From: Bradyrhizobium sp. CCBAU 51627
GTDB lineage: Bacteria; Pseudomonadota; Alphaproteobacteria; Rhizobiales; Xanthobacteraceae
Assembly (NCBI RefSeq): GCF_028128765.1
Contig: NZ_LBJG01000024.1
Span: 1,302,001-1,366,000, forward strand
Direction: 5' to 3'
Length of the DNA stretch: 64,000 nt
Shown here: positions 42,104 to 49,919 of the stretch, in pieces
How positions within the stretch are numbered: position 1 is the first letter of the stretch
How the letters are laid out: each line of letters begins with the position of its first letter
The notes under the pieces: model-generated
Databases searched by the model: none
Told to the model about the DNA's origin: nothing
What the model saw: only the letters and a program-made list of their open reading frames with translations
Translations under genes and position numbers: made by a program

Positions 42104-43390
42104 ATGACTCGCCCCGCCACCTTCTCCTTCGATTCCCCCGGCGATGCCGAACGCGCGGCGGAGCTGCGTCGCGTGAAAGCGCTGGCGGCGCTGGTGCTGG
42201 CCTCGACGCTGGCGCTCTTTATCGTCGCAAAATGGCTGCTGCCCGTGCATCCCATGTTCGGGTTCATCGCCGCCTTCGCGGAGGCCGCAACCATCGGCGG
42301 GCTCGCCGACTGGTATGCTGTGGTCGCGCTGTTCAAACGGCCGCTCGGCCTGCCGATCCCGCACACTGCGATCATCCAGAGCAATCAGGCCCGCATCGCC
42401 GACAAGCTCGGCGAGTTCATCCAGGTGCATTTCCTCGAGGCCGGCCCGGTCGAGGCCAAGCTGAAAGAGATCGATTTCGGCTCCTTCGTCGCCGACTGGC
42501 TGCGCGATCGCAAGCGCAGCAATGACCTTGCGCGCTTCGCGCTCCGCCTGCTGCCGGAGGCGGTCTCCGCGACGGAAAGCTCCGGCCTCATGAATTTCAT
42601 CATCCGCCGCATGTCCTCGCAGATTCAGGCGGTCGATCTCGCGCCGCTCGCGGCCGGCACACTGCGCGGTTTCGTGGCGGAGGGCCGGCACCAGATCCTG
42701 TTCGACGATCTCCTGCGCGTGATGCACGAGACGTTGACCCAGAAAGAGACCATGTCGATGATCCGCGAGAAGGTGCGCGCGGAATTGCCGACACTGCTCA
42801 AGCTCTATCGCGCCGACAAATTCCTGGTGAACAAGATCGTGTCGTCGGCCACCGCCTTCTTCAACGAGGTGCGCAGCGATCCCAAACATCCGTTCCGCGG
42901 CGAGTTCGATCGCATGGTGCTGAGCTTCGTCGACCGGCTTGGCACCGACCAGGCCTATATCGACCGCATCGATGGCCTGAAGCGAGATCTCCTGGCGCGC
43001 CCCGAGCTTGCCGATCTCGCCCGCACCGTCTGGGCCAACACGCGCTCGTTCATCGAGCGCAGTGCGTCCGGCGAGACCCAAGTGCTGCAGCATCATCTCG
43101 CCGGCATGTTTGTTTCGGCGGGCGAAGCCCTCGCCGGCGATGCCGAGCTGCGCGGTGAAATCAACAAGGGCCTGGTGACGGTGCTGCGCAGTTTCGTCGC
43201 CGACCAGAAGAGCGGCGTCTCGACGTTCATCTCCGATCAGGTCAAGGCGTGGAACATGGCGCAGCTGATCTCGCTGATCGAAATCAACATCGGCCGCGAC
43301 CTGCAATACATCCGCTTCAACGGTTCGCTGATTGGCGGCCTCGCGGGATTGGCGCTCTACTCCGTAGAATTCCTGCTTCGATTGTTGTGA
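42104..43390 (+). CDS. DUF445 family membrane-anchored protein
   Basis: A 428 aa protein. Two hydrophobic segments lie near the N-terminus (ALAALVLASTLALFIVAKWL; FGFIAAFAEAATIGG) followed by the family-typical GLADWYAVVALFKRPLGLPI and HTAIIQSNQARIADKLGEFI. A long alpha-helical middle region follows, and a last membrane helix ends the protein (GGLAGLALYSVEFLL). DUF445 has no established function; a membrane-shaping or envelope role is only a guess. GTG 42101 sits one codon before ATG 42104; either may start translation. Stands alone between the repeat element and the next hydrolase. Confidence 0.85.
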   Translation: MTRPATFSFDSPGDAERAAELRRVKALAALVLASTLALFIVAKWLLPVHPMFGFIAAFAEAATIGGLADWYAVVALFKRPLGLPIPHTAIIQSNQARIADKLGEFIQVHFLEAGPVEAKLKEIDFGSFVADWLRDRKRSNDLARFALRLLPEAVSATESSGLMNFIIRRMSSQIQAVDLAPLAAGTLRGFVAEGRHQILFDDLLRVMHETLTQKETMSMIREKVRAELPTLLKLYRADKFLVNKIVSSATAFFNEVRSDPKHPFRGEFDRMVLSFVDRLGTDQAYIDRIDGLKRDLLARPELADLARTVWANTRSFIERSASGETQVLQHHLAGMFVSAGEALAGDAELRGEINKGLVTVLRSFVADQKSGVSTFISDQVKAWNMAQLISLIEINIGRDLQYIRFNGSLIGGLAGLALYSVEFLLRLL

Positions 43391-43591
43391 CTTTTGCGTC
43401 ACGCCCAACAGCATTAACGCGCGGGCCTATTGTCGCCTCGCGTCTCTCCCGCTTGAATGCGTCGAACCGGCCGCCTAGCTGATTCATGTTGCGCTGCGGA
43501 ACGATCAAGAAGCCGGCGTATTGGAATTCATGCCCATTGCCGGCATCGCGCCGGCGGGCTCTTCAGGAATTCTTCCCAAGGGGATCCATTG

Positions 43592-44362
43592 ATGACCGCT
43601 CCTGCCCAGACGCTGCGTCCGCCGTCCCGTACCCTGATGTTTCTGGAAGGGCGCGCGATCCACGAGTTCGGTGCATTTCTCGGCGCGCTGCCGCTGCTGA
43701 GCCTCGCGCCGCGTGGCGACGGTCATCCGGTGCTGGTGCTGCCGGGTCTGGTGGCCTCCGATGCGTCTACCCGTGCGTTGCGCGCGTTTCTGGCGAGCAA
43801 AGGCTATGCCGTGAGCGGCTGGCGCCAAGGCCGCAACTATGGCCTGCGCGACGGCGTGCAGCGCGCCATGGTCGATCTGGTCGAGGAGCTCAACGACAAG
43901 CATGAGCGCAAGATCAGTCTGGTTGGCTGGAGCCTCGGCGGCCTCTATGCGCGCCAGCTCGCCAAGATGATGCCCGACCGCGTGCGCCAGGTGATTACGC
44001 TCGGCAGCCCATTCGCCGGCAATCCCCGTTCCACCAATGCCTGGCGCGTCTACGAATGGGCGAGTGGGCGGAAGTCCGACGAGGTCGATCCGGAGTTCGG
44101 CGGCGAGCTCGCTGTCCCGCCGCCGGTGCCGACCACCGCAATCTTCAGCCGCACCGACGGTGTCTGCGCCTGGCAGGGTTGCATGGAGAAGTCAGGCGCG
44201 CAGACCGAGAGCATCGAGGTCGAGAGCAGCCATTGCGGCATGGGCCACCATCCCGCCGTGGTTTATGCCGTCGCCGACCGCCTTGCACAGAAGGAGGGCC
44301 AGTGGCGGCCGTTCGATCGCAGCGGCTGGCGCAGCCTCGCCTATCCCGATCCGCATCGGTAA
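43592..44362 (+). CDS. Alpha/beta hydrolase (lipase-like), paralogue of the gene at 30587
   Basis: A 256 aa cytoplasmic hydrolase with the order FLEGRAIHEFGAFLGALPLL, VLVLPGLVASDAST, nucleophile elbow GWSLGG, ITLGSPFAGNPRSTNA, FSRTDGVCAWQGC and SHCGMGHHPAVVYAVADRLA (histidine). The gene at 30587 has the same blocks and the same C-terminal PFDR ending, so one duplicated. AAGGGGA precedes the ATG; the open frame upstream is not coding. It could act on PHA, wax esters or acylglycerols, given the neighbours, but no substrate is proven. Confidence 0.8.
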   Translation: MTAPAQTLRPPSRTLMFLEGRAIHEFGAFLGALPLLSLAPRGDGHPVLVLPGLVASDASTRALRAFLASKGYAVSGWRQGRNYGLRDGVQRAMVDLVEELNDKHERKISLVGWSLGGLYARQLAKMMPDRVRQVITLGSPFAGNPRSTNAWRVYEWASGRKSDEVDPEFGGELAVPPPVPTTAIFSRTDGVCAWQGCMEKSGAQTESIEVESSHCGMGHHPAVVYAVADRLAQKEGQWRPFDRSGWRSLAYPDPHR

Positions 44363-44368
44363 TCTACG

Positions 44369-44556
44369 CCTCCCCCCCGTTTGCGGGGAGAGGCCGACAC
44401 GCGCCGAGCGATGCGAAGCATCGTCCGGGCGTGGCGCGTGAGGGGGACTCTCCACGAGTCCAACTCACCGAACGCGCGGAGACTTCCCCTCATCCCGACC
44501 TTCTCAGAGCGGGCTCTGCTCGTCTCGTCCCGCAAGCGGGGAGAAGGAGAAGAGAC
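44369..44556. repeat. Palindromic intergenic repeat region (CCCGTTTGCGGGGAGA type)
   Basis: The stretch begins with CCCCCGTTTGCGGGGAGAGG and ends with CCCGCAAGCGGGGAGAAGG, with internal hairpins such as GATGCGAAGCATC. This resembles dispersed rhizobial intergenic repeats seen near gene ends. Nothing coding is visible between the hydrolase and paaX. Confidence 0.6.
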
Positions 44557-44604
44557 CGTTCCCGTTCCTTGTCGCGCCCGCACCAAACGCGCTAAGCCTG
44601 CCGC

Positions 44605-45471
44605 ATGGCGCATCCGCTCTCTCGCATCATCGATCAGCTCAAGCGTGAGCCGTCACGCACCGGCTCCATCGTCATAACCATGTTCGGCGATGCCATCGTC
44701 CCGCGCGGCGGTGTGGTGTGGCTCGGCACATTGCTGGAATTCTTCGAAGGGCTCGACATCGATGCCGGCGTGGTGCGCACCGCGATGTCGCGGCTCGCTG
44801 CCGACGGCTGGCTGACGCGCGAGAAGGTCGGCCGCAACAGCTTTTATCGCCTCGCCGAGAAGGGGCGCGAAACGTTCGAGGCGGCGACGCGCCATATCTA
44901 CGATCCGCCGCCGTCGAACTGGACCGGTCGCTTCGAGTTGCTTCTGATCGGCAACGGTGAAGACCGCGACGCCTCGCGCGAAGCGTTGCGCAATGCCGGC
45001 TTCGGCAGCCCGCTGCCCGGCGTCTGGGTTGCGCCGTCGGGCGTGCCGGTGCCGGAGGAGGCCACAGGTGCCATCCGTCTCGAAGTCTCTGCCGAGGATG
45101 ACAGCGGCCGCCGCCTGCTCAGTGCCAGTTGGCCGCTGGAGCGCACCGCCGACGCTTATGTGAAATTCATGAAGACGTTCGAGCCGCTGCGCGCCGCCCT
45201 CGCGCGCGGCACGGACCTGTCCGAGGCCGACGCCTTCACCGCGCGTATCCTGCTGATCCACTATTACCGCCGCGTCGTGCTGCGCGATCCCCTGCTGCCC
45301 GAGAGCCTGTTGCCGGCGGATTGGCCGGGCAGGGTCGCCCGAGAGCTTTGCGGCGAAATCTATCGCGCGCTGCTTGCTCCGTCGGAACAATGGCTTGATG
45401 GCCATGGGACCAATGAGAAAGGCCCGCTGCCGCCGGCGCGAAAGCTCCTGGAACGGAGGTTCGGTGCCTGA
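44605..45471 (+). CDS. paaX: Phenylacetic acid degradation operon repressor PaaX
   Basis: A 288 aa GntR-like transcriptional repressor. The N-terminal wing-helix region SRIIDQLKREPSRTGSIVIT leads into VVRTAMSRLAADGWLTREKV and GRNSFYRLAEKG, and the C-terminal part keeps LIHYYRRVVLRDPLLPESLL and PADWPGRVARELC, all typical of PaaX. In E. coli it is released by phenylacetyl-CoA, the product of paaK. The gene is 75 bases upstream of paaA on the same strand, so it may be co-transcribed or have its own weak promoter. Confidence 0.92.
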   Translation: MAHPLSRIIDQLKREPSRTGSIVITMFGDAIVPRGGVVWLGTLLEFFEGLDIDAGVVRTAMSRLAADGWLTREKVGRNSFYRLAEKGRETFEAATRHIYDPPPSNWTGRFELLLIGNGEDRDASREALRNAGFGSPLPGVWVAPSGVPVPEEATGAIRLEVSAEDDSGRRLLSASWPLERTADAYVKFMKTFEPLRAALARGTDLSEADAFTARILLIHYYRRVVLRDPLLPESLLPADWPGRVARELCGEIYRALLAPSEQWLDGHGTNEKGPLPPARKLLERRFGA

Positions 45472-45491
45472 TTTTATGTTACAGAAATATC

Positions 45492-45519
45492 TTGCATGAC
45501 GTGAATATTGTTATATATT
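45492..45519 (+). promoter_or_regulatory. Putative sigma-70-like promoter for paaA
   Basis: TTGCAT (45492-45497), 16 bases, then TATATT (45514-45519) in an AT-rich patch unlike the surrounding DNA. The start of transcription would fall near 45526, so the palindrome at 45521 would sit over +1. Confidence 0.55.
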
Positions 45520-45520
45520 C

Positions 45521-45538
45521 CTCCCAATACATTGGGAG
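45521..45538 (+). promoter_or_regulatory. Inverted repeat over the paaA ribosome-binding site
   Basis: CTCCCAAT-AC-ATTGGGAG: perfect 8-base arms. The right arm contains GGGAG of the Shine-Dalgarno sequence (GGGAGGA) that serves the ATG at 45547. It could be a DNA operator at +1 (PaaX or another regulator) or, if the message starts earlier, a hairpin hiding the ribosome-binding site. Confidence 0.55.
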
Positions 45539-45546
45539 GAATGCGC

Positions 45547-46539
45547 ATGTACACCCAGGCGCTGAATACGGCGGAGACCGACGATCGCGGTCTTGAGGAC
45601 GTCGCCAAGGCTGCGCAATTCCAGGCCCGCATCGATGCCGAGGAGCGCATCGAGCCGAACGACTGGATGCCGGCGGCCTATCGCAAGACGCTCACTCGCC
45701 AGATCTCCCAGCACGCCCATTCCGAAATCGTCGGCATGCTGCCCGAAGGTAACTGGATCACGCGCGCGCCGACACTGCGCCGCAAGGCCGCGCTGCTCGC
45801 CAAGGTGCAGGACGAGTGCGGGCATGGGCTTTATCTCTATGCCGCCGCCGAGACGCTCGGTGCCTCGCGTGAAGAGCTGGTCGACGCGATGCTCGCGGGC
45901 AAGGCGAAGTACTCCTCGATCTTCAACTATCCCACGCTGACCTGGGCCGACATCGGTACGATCGGCTGGCTGGTCGATGGCGCGGCGATCATGAACCAGA
46001 TCCCGCTGTGCCGTTGCTCGTATGGTCCCTATGCCCGCGCGATGATCCGGGTCTGCAAGGAGGAGTCATTCCACCAGCGCCAGGGCTACGAGATCATGGT
46101 GACGCTGTGCCGCGGCTCGGACGAGCAGAAGGCGATGGCGCAGGATGCACTGAATCGCTGGTGGTGGCCGGTGCTGATGATGTTCGGTCCGCCGGATGCG
46201 GCGAGCCAGCACAGCGACGCCTCGACGAAGTGGAAGATCAAGCGCTTCTCCAATGACGAGCTGCGCCAGAAGTTCGTCGATGCCACCGTGCCGCAGGCGC
46301 AATATCTTGGCCTCACCATTCCCGATCCCGGCATGACACAGGATGCGGACGGGCACTGGCGTTACAGCGAGATCGATTGGACCGAGTTCAAGCAGGTGCT
46401 CGCCGGCAATGGTCCCTGCAACCGCGACCGCATGGCCGCGCGCCGCAAGGCGCATGGCGAGGGCGCCTGGGTCCGCGAGGCAGCAGCCGCTTATGCAGCC
46501 AAGCGCGCACGGCGTCAGACCGCGCAAGCGGCGGAATAG
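45547..46539 (+). CDS. paaA: Phenylacetyl-CoA 1,2-epoxidase, catalytic subunit PaaA
   Basis: A 330 aa diiron oxygenase subunit of the PaaABC(D)E complex, which epoxidises the ring of phenylacetyl-CoA. Iron ligands lie in helices with KVQDECGHGLYLYAAAE and VCKEESFHQRQGYEIMV; LNRWWWPVLMMFGPPD is a further signature. The GGGAGGA sequence touches an ATG at 45541 but sits six bases before the ATG at 45547, so I take 45547. First structural gene of the operon, 75 bases after paaX, with its own promoter-like and palindrome elements in the gap. Confidence 0.95.
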   Translation: MYTQALNTAETDDRGLEDVAKAAQFQARIDAEERIEPNDWMPAAYRKTLTRQISQHAHSEIVGMLPEGNWITRAPTLRRKAALLAKVQDECGHGLYLYAAAETLGASREELVDAMLAGKAKYSSIFNYPTLTWADIGTIGWLVDGAAIMNQIPLCRCSYGPYARAMIRVCKEESFHQRQGYEIMVTLCRGSDEQKAMAQDALNRWWWPVLMMFGPPDAASQHSDASTKWKIKRFSNDELRQKFVDATVPQAQYLGLTIPDPGMTQDADGHWRYSEIDWTEFKQVLAGNGPCNRDRMAARRKAHGEGAWVREAAAAYAAKRARRQTAQAAE

Positions 46540-46549
46540 GGAGATCAAG

Positions 46550-46837
46550 ATGGCCACGCCGAATACGCCGCTGTGGGAAGTTTTCATTCGCAGCCGCAAC
46601 GGGCTCGCGCACAAGCACGTCGGTTCGCTGCACGCCAGCGATGCCACCATGGCGCTGCAAGCTGCCCGCGACATCTATACCCGCCGCGGTGAAGGCCTGT
46701 CGATCTGGGTGGTGCCATCCACCGCGATCACCGCAAGCGATCCTGCCGAGAAGGGCATGATGTTCGAGCCGGCGGAATCGAAGATTTATCGGCATCCGAC
46801 CTTTTATGAAGTTCCGGACGAAGTGGGGCACATGTGA
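46550..46837 (+). CDS. paaB: Phenylacetyl-CoA epoxidase subunit PaaB
   Basis: A 95 aa subunit of the ring epoxidase; it bridges PaaA-PaaC pairs in the complex. The sequence LWEVFIRSRNGLAHKHVGSL then HASDATMALQAARDIYTRRG and SIWVVPSTAITASDP is fully typical. GGGAGATC precedes the ATG, ten bases after the paaA stop; the end overlaps paaC (TGATG). Confidence 0.95.
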   Translation: MATPNTPLWEVFIRSRNGLAHKHVGSLHASDATMALQAARDIYTRRGEGLSIWVVPSTAITASDPAEKGMMFEPAESKIYRHPTFYEVPDEVGHM

Positions 46838-47613
46838 TGGCGACCGCCAACATCCAGGTCTCTGAAACGCCGCTGGTGCTCTACGCCCTGCGGCGCGCCG
46901 ATGATGCGCTGATCCTCGGTCACCGGTTGTCGGAATGGTGCGGGCATGCGCCGATGCTCGAAGAGGACATGGCGCTCTCCAATATTGCGCTCGACCTGAT
47001 CGGCCAGGCACGAGAGCTCTACACCTTTGCCGCCAGGACCGAGGGCAAGGATAACGACGAGGACAAGCTGGCTTACTTGCGCGACGTCAGGCAGTATCGC
47101 AACGTGCTGCTCGTCGAGCAGCCGAACGGCGACTTCGCCCAGACCATGGTGCGGCAGCTCTTCTATTCCGCCTTTGCCGACCTCTATTGGCGCGCGATGG
47201 TGAATTCGGGCGACACGACGCTCGCGGCGATCGCAGCGAGGTCGGAGAAGGAGAGCGCCTATCATCTGCGCCATGCCTCCGAATGGATCATCCGGCTCGG
47301 CGACGGTACGGATGAGAGCCACGCCCGTGCGCAGAATGCGATCGAGCACCTCTGGGCGTTCACCGGCGAGATGTTCGCCGTCGACGATGGCGAGCGCGCT
47401 CTGATCCATGCCGGTATCGCGATCGATCCCGGCACCTTGCGCGGCCGCTGGCTGACGACGCTCTCCGAGATCATCGGCGAAGCAACGCTTCAGCTCCCGC
47501 AAAACGATTGGATGCAGCAGGGCGGTCGTTCCGGTCGCCACAGCGAGCATCTCGGCCATCTCCTGTCCGAGCTGCAGTCGATGCAACGGACGTTTCCGGG
47601 GCTGGCATGGTGA
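46837..47613 (+). CDS. paaC: Phenylacetyl-CoA epoxidase structural subunit PaaC
   Basis: A 258 aa ferritin-like helical subunit that scaffolds PaaA without a working diiron centre. Blocks VLYALRRADDALILGHRLSE, LSNIALDLIGQARELYTFA, FSxAFADLYW-like FYSAFADLYWRAMVNSGDT and EKESAYHLRHASEWIIRLGD are typical. ATG 46837 shares its A with the paaB stop (TGATG); a GTG one codon earlier is also open. It overlaps paaD by seven bases. Confidence 0.95.
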   Translation: MATANIQVSETPLVLYALRRADDALILGHRLSEWCGHAPMLEEDMALSNIALDLIGQARELYTFAARTEGKDNDEDKLAYLRDVRQYRNVLLVEQPNGDFAQTMVRQLFYSAFADLYWRAMVNSGDTTLAAIAARSEKESAYHLRHASEWIIRLGDGTDESHARAQNAIEHLWAFTGEMFAVDDGERALIHAGIAIDPGTLRGRWLTTLSEIIGEATLQLPQNDWMQQGGRSGRHSEHLGHLLSELQSMQRTFPGLAW

Positions 47614-48110
47614 CGGTGCTCGATCGCAACAGCGAATTGCGTCGGCGCGCCTGGGACGCGGCGGCGAGCGTGATCGATCCCGAAATTCCGGTTCTGACCA
47701 TTGCTGATCTCGGTGTGCTTCGGGATGTCGTTGTGGAGGAAGACCGCGTCGAGGTTGTGATCACGCCGACCTATTCCGGCTGCCCGGCCATGAACATGAT
47801 CGCGCTCGAAATCGAGGTCGCGCTGGAGCGCGCCGGCTTCCGCCATGCGAAAGTCCGCACAGTGTTGTCGCCGGCCTGGACCACGGACTGGATGAGCGAG
47901 GAGGGCCGCCGCAAGCTGCGTGCCTATGGCATCGTACCGCCGCAAGCGGCGAGCTCACGCCGCGCGCTGTTCGGCGAGCAGGCCGTCGCGTGCCCGCAAT
48001 GCGGCTCCGACAAGACCGAGCTGCTGTCCGAATTCGGCTCGACCTCCTGCAAGGCGCTGTGGCGCTGCACGGCCTGCCGCGAACCCTTCGATTATTTCAA
48101 GTGTCACTAA
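47607..48110 (+). CDS. paaD: Phenylacetate degradation protein PaaD (MIP18/DUF59-type, Fe-S maturation)
   Basis: A 167 aa protein. The N-terminal half is a DUF59 domain (ASVIDPEIPVLTIADLGVLR, PTYSGCPAMNMI), the C-terminal half a small cysteine-rich module (VACPQCGSDKTELLSEFGST, then SCKALWRCTACREPFDYF). In the E. coli system it is needed for epoxidase activity, probably for iron or Fe-S centre assembly. The ATG at 47607 lies within the end of paaC, so translation is coupled. After it comes a 133-base gap with palindromic element 3, before paaE. Confidence 0.93.
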   Translation: MVTVLDRNSELRRRAWDAAASVIDPEIPVLTIADLGVLRDVVVEEDRVEVVITPTYSGCPAMNMIALEIEVALERAGFRHAKVRTVLSPAWTTDWMSEEGRRKLRAYGIVPPQAASSRRALFGEQAVACPQCGSDKTELLSEFGSTSCKALWRCTACREPFDYFKCH

Positions 48111-48133
48111 GAGGCGCGTCATGGCAACCTCAT

Positions 48134-48219
48134 CGTCATTGCGAGGAGCGAAGCGACGAAGCAATCCGGAATGTATCCGTGGAGGGATTCTGGATTGCTT
48201 CGCTGCGCTCGCAATGACG
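48134..48219. repeat. Bradyrhizobial palindromic intergenic element, copy 3 (86 bp), inside the paa operon
   Basis: Same ends and inner pairing as the copies at 33994 and 42000. It lies between paaD and paaE, so it would be part of the operon transcript as a long hairpin. Confidence 0.9.
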
Positions 48220-48243
48220 ACGTCCCAGATCTAGGCAATCCCG

Positions 48244-49326
48244 ATGTCCGCAGCCGCACCGCGCTTCCATCGCCTGGCCGTCAACGACCTCCGCCGTGAG
48301 GCGTCGGACGCCGTCTCGATGACGTTCGCCATTCCCGGCGAACTTGCCGACGACTATGCTTTCAGCCCGGGCCAGTATCTCACACTGCGCACCATGCTGG
48401 ACGGCGAAGAAGTGCGCCGCTCCTATTCGATCTGCTCCGGCCCTGATGACGGCGAGATCCGCATTGCCGTGAAGAAGGTCGATGGCGGCGCGTTTTCGAG
48501 CTGGGCGGCGGACGAGCTGAAGCGCGGCGACGAACTCGACGTGATGACGCCGACCGGACGCTTCGGCGCTATTCCGGCCGCCGACGTCGGACGCATCCAT
48601 GTCGGATTTGCCGCCGGCTCCGGTATCACGCCGATCCTGTCGATCGTCAAAGGCGTGCTGGCACGCGAGCCGGACAGCCGTTTTTTCCTGTTCTACGGCA
48701 ACCGCACCACCGACAACATCATGTTCCGCGAGACGCTCGAGGAACTGAAGGATTGCTTCATCGATCGTCTCTCGATCTTCCACGTCATCTCCGGAGAGGA
48801 GCAGGATATCCCGATCCTGCATGGCCGGCTCGATGGCGAGAAGGTGAGGGTCCTGCTGCGCTCGCTGGTTCCGGCGGCTAGCGTCGATCACGTCTTCATC
48901 TGCGGCCCTCTTGGCATGAGCGAGGAGATCGAGGCGACGTGCCGCGATCTCGGCATCGGGGACGAGCGCATTCACGTGGAGCGCTTCGTCTCCGAATACG
49001 GCGGCAAGCCGCGGCCGAAGAAAGCCGTCGCGCCTGACGCGTCGCCGAAGGCGATCGCGTCCCTCATCATTGACGGCAAGCGCCGCGACGTGCCTGTCGC
49101 CGTGGACGAGGCGATCCTCGATGCTGCGCTGCGCGCCGGCGTCGATCTGCCCTTTGCCTGCAAGGGCGGGATGTGCTCGACCTGCCGCGCCAAGCTGGTG
49201 GAGGGCGAAGCGCCGATGGACATCAATTATTCGCTCGAGCCCTGGGAACTGAAGGCCGGCTTTGTGCTCACCTGCCAGGCCAAGCCATCGTCGGACCGCG
49301 TCGTGGTCGATTACGATCATGTCTGA
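48244..49326 (+). CDS. paaE: Phenylacetyl-CoA epoxidase reductase subunit PaaE
   Basis: A 360 aa flavin/Fe-S reductase that passes electrons from NADPH to PaaA. The FAD site RRSYSICSGP, NADPH site AAGSGITPILSI and FICGPLGMSE lie in the first 245 residues. A plant-type [2Fe-2S] domain follows with cysteines in FACKGGMCSTCRAKLVEG and the fourth in VLTCQAKP. Length and domain order are as expected for PaaE. ATG 48244 is preceded by GGCAATCC, a weak ribosome-binding site, because the palindromic repeat lies just upstream; expression may therefore be lower than that of paaABCD. Confidence 0.94.
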   Translation: MSAAAPRFHRLAVNDLRREASDAVSMTFAIPGELADDYAFSPGQYLTLRTMLDGEEVRRSYSICSGPDDGEIRIAVKKVDGGAFSSWAADELKRGDELDVMTPTGRFGAIPAADVGRIHVGFAAGSGITPILSIVKGVLAREPDSRFFLFYGNRTTDNIMFRETLEELKDCFIDRLSIFHVISGEEQDIPILHGRLDGEKVRVLLRSLVPAASVDHVFICGPLGMSEEIEATCRDLGIGDERIHVERFVSEYGGKPRPKKAVAPDASPKAIASLIIDGKRRDVPVAVDEAILDAALRAGVDLPFACKGGMCSTCRAKLVEGEAPMDINYSLEPWELKAGFVLTCQAKPSSDRVVVDYDHV

Positions 49327-49439
49327 AATCGTGTCTGATCGGCCGCATCGGACCTCATCGTTGCAAATGCATCGCATTGGTTGACAGCTTGGACCAACCA
49401 GCGGAACATCATGTGCGAACATCTGGCCGGGAGAAGCGC

Positions 49440-49889
49440 GTGAACGTCAAAGCCGCCTTGTCGCCCGAGGATATCGCCCGTGCCTGCGCCGAGGCGATGT
49501 GGGCCGAGGACGATGCGTCCAAAGGTCTCGGCATGGAGATCGTCGAGATCGGCCCGGGCTTCGCGACGCTGGCCATGGCGGTGCGGCCGGACATGGTCAA
49601 CGGCCAGCGCATTGCCCATGGCGGCTTCATCTTCACGCTCGCCGATTCCGCCTTCGCCTTTGCCTGCAACTCGCACAATGAGCGGGTCGTCGCGGCGCAG
49701 GGGCAGATCACCTTCCTCAAGCCGGGCAAGCTCGGCGACCGCCTCGTTGCGACGGCGCGCGAGGTCAGTCGCGGTGGCCGTTCCGGCATCTATGATGTGC
49801 GTGTCACATCAGGTGATACCGTCATTGCTGAATTCCGTGGGCATTCGCGTGTCATTCCGGGCACGTGGCTGCCGGCGCAAGATCAATAA
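49440..49889 (+). CDS. paaI: Hydroxyphenylacetyl-CoA thioesterase PaaI
   Basis: A 149 aa hotdog-fold thioesterase. The signature NGQRIAHGGFIFTLADSAFA with an aspartate near the end, then ITFLKPGKLGDRLVATAREV, fits PaaI. It is thought to free CoA trapped in dead-end phenylacetyl-CoA derivatives. The start is GTG 49440, with GGGAGAAG four bases upstream; an ATG at 49411 is out of frame. It lies 113 bases after paaE and 30 before paaK. A TTGACA at 49381 in the gap might be part of an internal promoter, but no matching -10 is evident. Confidence 0.9.
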   Translation: MNVKAALSPEDIARACAEAMWAEDDASKGLGMEIVEIGPGFATLAMAVRPDMVNGQRIAHGGFIFTLADSAFAFACNSHNERVVAAQGQITFLKPGKLGDRLVATAREVSRGGRSGIYDVRVTSGDTVIAEFRGHSRVIPGTWLPAQDQ

Positions 49890-49919
49890 AGAGAAGAACA
49901 CAGATGTGGGGAAACGAGT

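Noticed and set aside
43391..43591. Small gene between DUF445 and the hydrolase
   Set aside because: Short frames exist but none has a ribosome-binding site with coding-like composition.
33994..48219. The three CGTCATTGCGAG palindromes as a CRISPR array
   Set aside because: Copies are kilobases apart, self-complementary over their whole length and have no regular spacers or cas genes.
49378..49400. TGGTTG ... CAACCA inverted repeat upstream of paaI as an operator
   Set aside because: Only six-base arms with an 11-base spacer and no matching -10 element; could be chance.
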